Part shown: one piece after another, positions 57,032-64,000 of the stretch
Numbering within the stretch: position 1 is the first letter of the stretch
Layout of the letters: each line of letters begins with the position of its first letter
DNA from: Alg239-R122 sp041746135
Lineage (GTDB): Bacteria; Pseudomonadota; Alphaproteobacteria; Sphingomonadales; Sphingomonadaceae
DNA length: 64,000 bases
Direction: 5' to 3'
Assembly (NCBI GenBank): GCA_041746135.1
Contig: JBGTHQ010000032.1
Location: forward strand, 124,001-188,000
Notes under the pieces: model-generated
Database searches by the model: none
What the model was told of the DNA's origin: nothing
The model's input: the letters and a program-made list of their open reading frames with translations, nothing else
Position numbers and translations under genes: made by a program

Positions 57032-60000
57032 GAAGCGCCACTTTCGGTGATGCGGCCATACCATTCGTCGAGGCGCATCAGCTGATCATAATCGGTATAG
57101 GTTGGCAGGTCGGGGTTGAGCTTGGCGGTGAAAGGCTCGCTGCCGAGAATCCATCGGTCGATCGCGTCGATAAGAAACTCTTCGGTCTTTTCGAGAAATT
57201 CCTCCCGCAACAGGCCGGATCGTTTGCGGCCTTCCCTGATCGGCTCCTCACGATAACCGAAGCCGTCCTGTTTGTTCTTAGCCAGCGACCAGTATTCGAA
57301 AGCATCGGGTTCGCCTATGATCCGATTGCCTTCGTCATCCTTGAAGCCGCCGCGGGCGGCAATCATGCCGAGCAAGCCGAGCTGGAGAGCAAAGCCCGTC
57401 TCCACTTGTGCGCCGCTTGGCGGACTGCCGGTCTTGTAATCGATCACGGCCAGTTTTTTGCCGTCTTCCAGACGGTCGATGCGGTCGGCCCTGCCCGAAA
57501 TCCGCACATCCCTGACCTGCATGTCGCCCCAGACTTCAGCGGCCAATACTGTGCGTCCATTTTCGATGAGCCGCTTTGTCTCTTCCGCAATCCACGCAAT
57601 CGCCGCCATCAACCGTGGCCGCCACATGGTGCGCAGCAGCGGGCTGGTGCTGTCGGAATTGAGCAATTTTTCCGCCCGCGCGACCAGCTTGTCTGCATCC
57701 AGACCATCTTCGGTCTTCCACAACTCCAATATGTCATGCACCGCCGATCCGCGCCATGCCGGACTGGGCGGCGCATCGACCATATCGAGGGCCGAGAGGC
57801 CGAGTATTTTCTGTGCGTAGAACGCATACGGGTCGGCACGAAGCCGGTCGAGTGCGGTAACGGCAATATCCACCCGGCGCTGTTGTGCGCTGGGCATGGG
57901 TTTGGGCTGGGGCATGGTTTGCTTGGGAAGCTGCTGGTCGACTTGGCGGGCCAGTGCGACCGCTTCGGTGTCCTCTTTCAACCTGTCACCCGACATCGCT
58001 TGCAACCGCAGAAAAAAGCGCGACGCCACGGCAGGGCCCGATGCTTCGCGCTGCGCCCGAGTCAGTATTACGCGCGGTGCGCCCATCGCTCCGGCCAGAT
58101 CGTGTGCGGCCAGCCCTATGCGAAACTCGGGCGGCATCAGTCCCAGCTCGCGGCCGATACGTGGAGATAGCAACGGATCGATATCGGGCGTTTGCGGCCA
58201 CGTGCCTTCATTGAGCCCGCCGCAAATCACGAGGCTGGCCTGCTGCAACCGTGCCTCGAGCAATCCGTAGATCGCCACGTGCGGATGTTTGCCATAGGGG
58301 GGACGAATGGCGATCTCGTCGGCAAAACTGCGCAGGATCGCGGGGCCATGCCGCAGTTCGATATCGAGCGTGATTGCATATGCCTCGGCTTCGATCTCGC
58401 TGAGCATGTCGGCGGCGCTTCGTCCTGCTGGACCAGACCATAATTTCTGGCCGCACAATGCGCTGGCTGTATCGCGCAGTGCCGCCAGATAGCGGGACAG
58501 ATGCGCCTGCCCGCCAACGTGCAGCTCAGTGACGGGCCGCATCAACGATTCGACGTGATCGAGCCAATTAAGCAATTCGGCTTTCGCGGCTGCATCTTTA
58601 ATCACCCGTTTCTCTTCGATCACAAGCTTGCGAAGCGCAGCAAGCCCGCCCCCCCATTTCGGGCCGCGCAAAACAAGGTCCAGCCGCCGCACGTTGCGCA
58701 GCCATGCGGTGCGCGCGTCCCCTGCCATCACCAGCGGATGTTTGAGCAATCCCAGAAACGATACGGGTGCAAAATTGTCGGCGATACATTCGGCCAATGT
58801 CAGTAGCATCGCGCCTTCAGGCGTTATGGAAAGAGGCTGTCCGGCGCTGTCGTCGGCATCGATATTCCAGCGTTTGAGATGCGCGGACACACGGGTCGCA
58901 AGCGCGCGGTCAGGGGTGATGATCGCAATGCGCTGTTTCTTTTCTTCCAGCGCTTCACGAACGCGGATGGCTATCGCCAATGCCTCCTCTTCGGGATTGG
59001 TGGCCTCGATAACGCTCAACCCTGTGACGCGCTTGTCCTTCGCCTCCATCGCCCGCCAGTTCCGGCTTTGCTGGGCCGGAAGGAAAATATTGCTGATCAC
59101 GTGTGCACGCTGTGAAGGGGCATCGTTGCTGCCCGACCTTGCCCAGCGCATAACTTCCCCACGGTCGACATCCATTCGGTGCAACAGCAATTTGAGATGA
59201 TATTGCGGATGCGTAACTACACCCACGGCAGGCTGCGGTTTGTCCGGTCCGAACGCAACCGGCGCGAGCGATTCCCAGATATCCTGATCGAGCAACAGGT
59301 CGAGATCGGGTAGCACCACCATGCCGGTTTTCATAAAAGCGACCGATTTCTGCAAAGCCGCGACAGCAGGCGCCGCGGTGGTAATCCCGACGGCAATCAC
59401 CGGATGTCTTGCCGGCCGTTCGGTCCATCGGCGCGCAGCAAGCCGCAACAGGCGGTTGCGGCGGTCCGCAGCATCGATCACGCCGAATGCAGCCAACTTT
59501 TCCTGCCACTGGGTATACACCTCCTCGAAAAAGGCGAGCGAACGTTGCCAGTGTTCCGACAGCTCGGGTCCGACATCAATCTCGGCCAGACGCGATGCCG
59601 GTATTTCCTCGACCAGCAGGCTGTCGATAGTTCCCGCCATTTCACGAGCGAGACGCAGTTTTTCGGGCGGAGTCATATCCCGGCGCAGGATATCGCCCGC
59701 ATCGCTGATAATATCGACCAAAGCGAACAGCCGCTGTGCTTGGCCCACCGCTGGCGGAATATCGAAGCCCGCGCCGATATCATCGAGCGCGCTGCCCAGA
59801 CTTTCGCCCAAATCGATATCGCCGACAGCCACCATCCGCGGCAGCAGTAACCCCTGTTCGGATTGCCGCACGAAAGCCTCGTTGATCGCGCGGCCCGCTC
59901 GCTGGTTGGGTACAAGCAAAGTCGCGCGGGACAATCCTTCCGACCCTCCGCCGATACGCGCGATCAGACCGGTCGCCAACGCGTCGGCAAATCCGCGATG

Positions 60001-60057
60001 TGCGGGGATCGAATATATCGAAGCACGCGTCCGGTCGGGTTGCGGGTTTTCAGACAC
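57028..60057 (-). CDS. addB: Double-strand break repair protein AddB
   Basis: 1009 aa, alphaproteobacterial AddB type. N-terminal degenerate helicase domain (IYSIPAHRGFADALATGL, TLLVPNQRAGRAINEAF) without a classical Walker A; C-terminal nuclease with RADRIDRLEDGKKLAVIDYK. GTG 60057 starts eight bases inside the nucleotidyltransferase gene. The longer open frame lies inside that gene. Confidence 0.93.
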   Translation of the reverse strand: MSENPQPDRTRASIYSIPAHRGFADALATGLIARIGGGSEGLSRATLLVPNQRAGRAINEAFVRQSEQGLLLPRMVAVGDIDLGESLGSALDDIGAGFDIPPAVGQAQRLFALVDIISDAGDILRRDMTPPEKLRLAREMAGTIDSLLVEEIPASRLAEIDVGPELSEHWQRSLAFFEEVYTQWQEKLAAFGVIDAADRRNRLLRLAARRWTERPARHPVIAVGITTAAPAVAALQKSVAFMKTGMVVLPDLDLLLDQDIWESLAPVAFGPDKPQPAVGVVTHPQYHLKLLLHRMDVDRGEVMRWARSGSNDAPSQRAHVISNIFLPAQQSRNWRAMEAKDKRVTGLSVIEATNPEEEALAIAIRVREALEEKKQRIAIITPDRALATRVSAHLKRWNIDADDSAGQPLSITPEGAMLLTLAECIADNFAPVSFLGLLKHPLVMAGDARTAWLRNVRRLDLVLRGPKWGGGLAALRKLVIEEKRVIKDAAAKAELLNWLDHVESLMRPVTELHVGGQAHLSRYLAALRDTASALCGQKLWSGPAGRSAADMLSEIEAEAYAITLDIELRHGPAILRSFADEIAIRPPYGKHPHVAIYGLLEARLQQASLVICGGLNEGTWPQTPDIDPLLSPRIGRELGLMPPEFRIGLAAHDLAGAMGAPRVILTRAQREASGPAVASRFFLRLQAMSGDRLKEDTEAVALARQVDQQLPKQTMPQPKPMPSAQQRRVDIAVTALDRLRADPYAFYAQKILGLSALDMVDAPPSPAWRGSAVHDILELWKTEDGLDADKLVARAEKLLNSDSTSPLLRTMWRPRLMAAIAWIAEETKRLIENGRTVLAAEVWGDMQVRDVRISGRADRIDRLEDGKKLAVIDYKTGSPPSGAQVETGFALQLGLLGMIAARGGFKDDEGNRIIGEPDAFEYWSLAKNKQDGFGYREEPIREGRKRSGLLREEFLEKTEEFLIDAIDRWILGSEPFTAKLNPDLPTYTDYDQLMRLDEWYGRITESGAS

Positions 60058-60766
60058 CGCGTAAAATGTTTTCGGTCGGCGCGATCGATGCGGGCGTTCC
60101 CACATCGAACCACAAACTTTGGTGCACGGCCCCGAACAAACGGCCCTCTGCAATCGCGCGGTCCCAGATTATATTGGTCGAAAACGTATCCTGCGGCGGG
60201 TCCGTAATAAGCTTTTTCGACATGAGCTGTATTCCCGTAAAAACAAATGGTGCGACTTTACGCGGGGTACGGCGGGCCAGACGCCCATCGGCGGCGAGCG
60301 CAAAATCACCTTGGCCGCGGTAATTGCAAGCGCGCTGGTTCGGGACAACAAGGAGCAGCGCATCCATTTTTTCCGGATCCCATTGTTCGCTCAATTGCGC
60401 AAAAACGTTTTGCGGCCCATCCATCCAGATATTGTCGCTGTTCAAAACGAAAAATGGATCCTCGTCGATCAGCGGCAGTGCTTTTATCAGCCCGCCTCCG
60501 GTTTCAAGCAGACCGTCGCGCTCGTCGGAAATACGGATATGAATGGGATAGGACACGCTGCCCAGATGCGATTCCAGCAAGTCAGCAAGATAATGGACGT
60601 TGACCACCACATTGCAAATTCCCGCATCCCATAGTTTGTCGAGGCAATGATCGATCAGTGGCTTTCCCGCCAGATGAACCAGCGGCTTGGGCCGGGTAGC
60701 AGTCAGCGGCCGCATGCGCTTGCCCAGACCGGCAGCCATGACCATTGCCGTATGCGATACGATCAT
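60050..60766 (-). CDS. murU: N-acetylmuramate alpha-1-phosphate uridylyltransferase
   Basis: 238 aa sugar-nucleotide transferase. N-terminal MVMAAGLGKRMRPLTATRPK is the nucleotide-binding loop; GGGLIKALPLI and FFVLNSDNIW carry the substrate and metal Asp. Directly behind amgK (ATGA overlap), the combination known from Pseudomonas and Caulobacter-like species for recycling MurNAc to UDP-MurNAc without MurA, which gives fosfomycin tolerance there. By sequence alone it could also be a generic hexose-1-P transferase. Confidence 0.9.
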   Translation of the reverse strand: MIVSHTAMVMAAGLGKRMRPLTATRPKPLVHLAGKPLIDHCLDKLWDAGICNVVVNVHYLADLLESHLGSVSYPIHIRISDERDGLLETGGGLIKALPLIDEDPFFVLNSDNIWMDGPQNVFAQLSEQWDPEKMDALLLVVPNQRACNYRGQGDFALAADGRLARRTPRKVAPFVFTGIQLMSKKLITDPPQDTFSTNIIWDRAIAEGRLFGAVHQSLWFDVGTPASIAPTENILRGV

Positions 60767-61749
60767 GGACGAAATGTTCCGCCCAGCGTCTTTTCGGGAT
60801 CTCGCAGTTGCGCGGGGATATTGTACGCAAACCAAGTTGCAACCTCGGTCAGCGCGGGATGTTTCAGATCGCGCTCCAATGCCGCCCATACGCGCGGGAT
60901 AAGAGAGAGGTAGCGCGGCTTGTCGTCACGCTGCCATAGCCGCACGAAAATGCCGATTATTTTCAAATTCCGTTGCGCGCCCAGAATATGATAGGCGGTA
61001 TCGAAAAAGTCGTCCGCGCCGGTTTTTGTACGGTAATAAGCGAGCATGTCCGCCTCCAGTTCAGGAGAAACGTCGCGCCTGGCATCCTGCAGCAGCGATA
61101 CCGCGTCATAGGCTGGGTGACCGATTAGGGCGTCCTGAAAATCGAGCAGTCCCTGCCCGCCATCCAGCAACATGATATTTTCTGCATGATAGTCCCGCAA
61201 CACAGTCACGCCGGGATGCTGGTCCGCAAGCACCGGTTGCAGAACTGTGTTCCAGATTTCCCGATAGTTTTCAAAATCGACATTCAAATCCCGCGCCTTG
61301 CAGTACCAATCGGTAAACAATGCCAGTTCTGTCTGGTAAAAGTCGCTTGTATAGGCAGGACAGTCTGCAGGCGGGAGCTGGTGCAACTGAACCAGCGCGT
61401 CGATAGCCTGCGTATATATGGCATTTTCCTCATGCGGATTGGCGTCGACATATTCGCGCATGCGGCGTTCGCCAAAATCTTCGAGCAAAACGAGGCCCGC
61501 ATGCACATCGTCCGCCAATATGCGCGGGGCACGCATGTCGTTTGCAAAAAGATAGTTCGCGACATGCAGAAACGGTTTCGGATCCTCGTCCGGTGGCGGT
61601 GCATCCATCAATATGGCGTGTCCCTGTGCCCCGTTTACGCGGAAATAACGGCGCCCCGATGCATCGCCGTCGAGCGCCGCGACATCGGCGCCGCTCCATC
61701 CCGATCTTTCCAGAAATTCGTGTATTTTATCCGGTACGGTCAATTCCAT
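60763..61749 (-). CDS. amgK: N-acetylmuramate/N-acetylglucosamine kinase (anomeric)
   Basis: 328 aa of the aminoglycoside-phosphotransferase-like kinase fold. Catalytic loop VLRDYHAENIMLL and metal Asp in GLLDFQDALIGHPAYD, N-lobe DGDASGRRYFRV. In the AmgK-MurU route it phosphorylates MurNAc at C1. Overlaps tsaE by ten bases and murU by four. Confidence 0.9.
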   Translation of the reverse strand: MELTVPDKIHEFLERSGWSGADVAALDGDASGRRYFRVNGAQGHAILMDAPPPDEDPKPFLHVANYLFANDMRAPRILADDVHAGLVLLEDFGERRMREYVDANPHEENAIYTQAIDALVQLHQLPPADCPAYTSDFYQTELALFTDWYCKARDLNVDFENYREIWNTVLQPVLADQHPGVTVLRDYHAENIMLLDGGQGLLDFQDALIGHPAYDAVSLLQDARRDVSPELEADMLAYYRTKTGADDFFDTAYHILGAQRNLKIIGIFVRLWQRDDKPRYLSLIPRVWAALERDLKHPALTEVATWFAYNIPAQLRDPEKTLGGTFRP

Positions 61750-62189
61750 ATCTTCCTGTTGTCAAAATTCTGGCTGTCGTCCAGTCGCACATCGCGCCCT
61801 ACTTGTGCGGCAAAGTCGAGATAAATGGCAAGGCACTTCTCGCCTAGGACACTACCCGCCTTTTCCGGCCATTCGGCGACGATGGCACCGTCCATCCCCG
61901 CATCGTCGAGCCCCAATTCGTAGAGTTCTTGCGGATCGTTAATTCTGTAAAAATCGGCGTGCACAAGCGGCAAGCGTATATCGGGCGGAGCATAATATTG
62001 CACAATAGGAAAGCTGGGACTGGGTACTTCTCCCGTGAAGCCCGCACCGTATAATATGCCGCGGGCGAGAGTCGTCTTGCCGGTACCGAGCGATCCGTAC
62101 AGCTTGATGACATCGCCCGTCTGAAGCACGGCACCGATTTTCATGCCCAAAGCTTGCATCGCTTCGGCTGTATCGAGGTGCATTTTCAC
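61740..62189 (-). CDS. tsaE: tRNA threonylcarbamoyladenosine biosynthesis ATPase TsaE
   Basis: 149 aa P-loop ATPase: Walker A YGSLGTGKTTLARG, then SPSFPIVQ and HADFYRI, all typical. Needed for t6A formation with TsaB/C/D. Start GTG 62189 overlaps the divL stop (GTGA); ATG 62183, two codons later, is equally plausible. Confidence 0.95.
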   Translation of the reverse strand: MKMHLDTAEAMQALGMKIGAVLQTGDVIKLYGSLGTGKTTLARGILYGAGFTGEVPSPSFPIVQYYAPPDIRLPLVHADFYRINDPQELYELGLDDAGMDGAIVAEWPEKAGSVLGEKCLAIYLDFAAQVGRDVRLDDSQNFDNRKIWN

Positions 62190-64000
62190 GGCAGCACCAC
62201 AGTCACGACCGTACCTTCACCCGGCTCGGACAAAATGTAGAGCTGGCCGCCGTGCGCTTCGACAAGCTGCTTGGCGAGTGGCAATCCCAGGCCGCCTGCA
62301 GGGCTATCGTCCTTACTGTTTTCGCCGCGCTGCGAACGTCCAAAACCGTCCAGTACGCGTGCTACAGTGCGCGCGTCCATGCCGGGACCGTTATCTGACA
62401 CGATAATCTGCGTATGTTTCCCTTTGAGGCTGGCGTGCAGCAATATGCGACCTTTTTTCGGGGTATAGGCGATGGCATTGTCCAATATATGCCCGATCGC
62501 TTGCCCCAGCCTTTTGGCATCACCTCGGAGGATTCCGACCTTTTCACCGATCTGAATATCCAGATCCTGCGTTTTTGCCTTCGCGGCCTTGCGGCGGCTT
62601 TCCGCTAGCTCGTTCAGCATTGTCCGCAAATCGATGTCGGCTTCGGCTATCGGCAATGCGCCGGCCTCGCTCTGACTGAGGTCGAGTACGTTTTCGATCT
62701 GTCCGCTTAACCGTGCGACAGATTCCAGTATAGCGGCAACATACTCGTCCGCCTGCGCGGAAAGCGGCCCGGCAATTCCGCCCGCCAGCATTTCGGCAAA
62801 TCCGCCAATCGATGTCAGCGGCGTTCGGAATTCGTAGCTCATATTTGCCAAGAACTTGCCTTTGATCGCATCTGCCTCGACCAAAGCTTCGTTGCGGTCG
62901 CGCAGTGCCTGTTCAATGCGCTGACTGTCGGATATGTCGAGCATGGTCAGCATGGCATTACCATCCGGCAAAGGTATTCCCGCAAATTCGAACGCACGCC
63001 CGTCAGCGAGCGTGATGCGACCGCTTTTCTGGTTCCGCTCCAATGTGGCCGCACGAATAATGTCACGCAATGCAGAAATTTGCGCCGGCTTTTTCAGTGC
63101 CGGGGCAAGGATTTTCATCAGATTATCGACACGCGGATGTGCGGCCAATGCGCTTTCTTCGATCCCCCATAATTTGCTAAACCTGCGGTTCCACAAATTA
63201 AGCCGTCCGTCCGGAGCAAACACAGCCAGCGCTTCGAACAGATTGTCGAACGTGGCGGTTCGTACGCGGAGCAGCGTATCGCGTGCGCTGGCCAACTGCA
63301 CCTGTTCGGTCCGGTCCTCGAACAATAGCAACAAGCCGCCATCGGGTGTCGGCTGAGCGATCACGCGCAGGTGCGTACCGTCTGGCAACAGCCAGTTTTC
63401 CTCGCTTGCTTCCGTGGCGTTGAACCAGCGGCTCTTTTCCTCGCGCCATTCGGGGAAATCGCGCACTTCCGGTATACGCTGCGCTTCGCGCATACGTTCG
63501 AGCACCCGGTCGAATTCCGGCGTGTTTGTGACCCACTGAGGACGAAGTGAGAATACGCGCTGGAATGGCTGGTTACAGAATGTCATCGCTTTATTGACAT
63601 CGAACTGGGCCACGCCTGCTGACATATTGTCGAGCATGTCGCGTTGCGCGTGCCGGAAACGGCGAAAATCCGCTTTGACGCTTTCCAGTTCCTGAATGTT
63701 GATCGCATATCCGGCAATGCCCGTTTCGCCGAGCGGAATGTCGACAACGCACATGACCTGTCGCTTGCCATCAATCGTTGTGGCAACTGTGCGTTCAATC
63801 ATTTGCTTCTCTTCCTGCGCACGCGCGGCGACTGCGGCAGGTGTGAGCCCATCGACGGATTCGATTAGTTCGAGATTCTGGGCTATGACTTCGTCGGCGT
63901 TTGCCGCATCGACAGCCCGTACGTACGCACTGTTGACGAGCGTGATGCGAAGGTCTTCATCGCGGTGCCACATCGGCATGGGAGCCGATTCGATCAACGC
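62186..64000 (-). CDS. divL: DivL-type cell-cycle kinase homologue with Tyr in the H-box (N-terminus outside window)
   Basis: At least 603 aa visible, N-terminus missing. Three PAS-like segments (visible residues about 1-105, 120-235, 245-355), then a dimerisation domain and HATPase_c. The H-box reads NMSYEFRTPLTSI: tyrosine (TAC, 62834-62836) replaces the phospho-accepting His, as in Caulobacter DivL. The ATPase core looks intact: N-box IGHILDNAIAYTP, G1 SDNGPGMD, G2 GGLGLPLAKQLV. DivL acts as a pseudokinase-type regulator of CckA with DivK; the gene order divL-tsaE-amgK-murU-addB-addA supports orthology. No membrane segment is seen in the visible part. Confidence 0.85.
   Translation of the reverse strand, partial: ALIESAPMPMWHRDEDLRITLVNSAYVRAVDAANADEVIAQNLELIESVDGLTPAAVAARAQEEKQMIERTVATTIDGKRQVMCVVDIPLGETGIAGYAINIQELESVKADFRRFRHAQRDMLDNMSAGVAQFDVNKAMTFCNQPFQRVFSLRPQWVTNTPEFDRVLERMREAQRIPEVRDFPEWREEKSRWFNATEASEENWLLPDGTHLRVIAQPTPDGGLLLLFEDRTEQVQLASARDTLLRVRTATFDNLFEALAVFAPDGRLNLWNRRFSKLWGIEESALAAHPRVDNLMKILAPALKKPAQISALRDIIRAATLERNQKSGRITLADGRAFEFAGIPLPDGNAMLTMLDISDSQRIEQALRDRNEALVEADAIKGKFLANMSYEFRTPLTSIGGFAEMLAGGIAGPLSAQADEYVAAILESVARLSGQIENVLDLSQSEAGALPIAEADIDLRTMLNELAESRRKAAKAKTQDLDIQIGEKVGILRGDAKRLGQAIGHILDNAIAYTPKKGRILLHASLKGKHTQIIVSDNGPGMDARTVARVLDGFGRSQRGENSKDDSPAGGLGLPLAKQLVEAHGGQLYILSEPGEGTVVTVVLP

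Overview
The window looks like a chromosomal stretch of an alphaproteobacterium of the order Sphingomonadales. The grounds are gene order and family content: a complete 14-subunit nuo cluster followed by birA, the zapA / 6S RNA / 5-formyl-THF cyclo-ligase neighbourhood, GcrA, a DivL-type kinase with tyrosine in place of the phospho-accepting histidine, and an AmgK-MurU peptidoglycan recycling pair next to tsaE and addAB. Overall composition is moderately GC-rich. I see no insertion sequence, prophage, CRISPR array or rRNA operon; this is a dense housekeeping region.

Layout: (1) 1-16165, minus strand: nuoA-N followed by birA (cut by the window edge). Two extra genes are embedded in the operon: a 51-residue membrane microprotein between nuoE and nuoF, and a 230-residue exported protein, built as an internal duplication, between nuoF and nuoG. 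(2) 16301-24410, minus strand: suhB, efp, thiE, a frameshifted small membrane protein, and the central-carbon genes fba (class I), pgk, gap and tkt. (3) 24628-26236, plus strand: a ZauP-like coiled-coil gene, zapA, 6S RNA, fthC and a DUF2842 gene, then a tRNA-Asp on the other strand. (4) 26418-34139: a PerM/AI-2E-type permease, a secreted DUF11-like protein, the branched-chain 2-oxoacid dehydrogenase E1alpha/E1beta/E2 operon, thyA, tRNA-Pro, a DsbA-like thiol protein and tRNA-Ser. (5) 34264-46824: hspQ, an ABC-2 permease, gcrA, parE, recG, sdhE, mfd, a degenerate-GGDEF/EAL protein and nadK. (6) 46941-53119: tRNA-Asn, a TauE/SafE permease, secA with a small exported protein encoded just upstream, argJ and a second inositol-monophosphatase-family gene. 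(7) 53192-64000, minus strand: divL, tsaE, amgK, murU, addB and addA, every junction overlapping, followed by trxA.

Functional themes: respiration (complex I, SdhE), glycolysis and pentose-phosphate metabolism, branched-chain amino acid catabolism, DNA repair and recombination (RecG, Mfd, AddAB), cell-cycle and division control (GcrA, DivL, ZapA, ParE) and envelope biology (SecA, AmgK/MurU). The points most worth following up are the two embedded nuo genes, the small exported protein in the SecM position upstream of secA, the birA gene with no standard start codon, the frameshifted gene near 18.7 kb, and the tyrosine-containing DivL.
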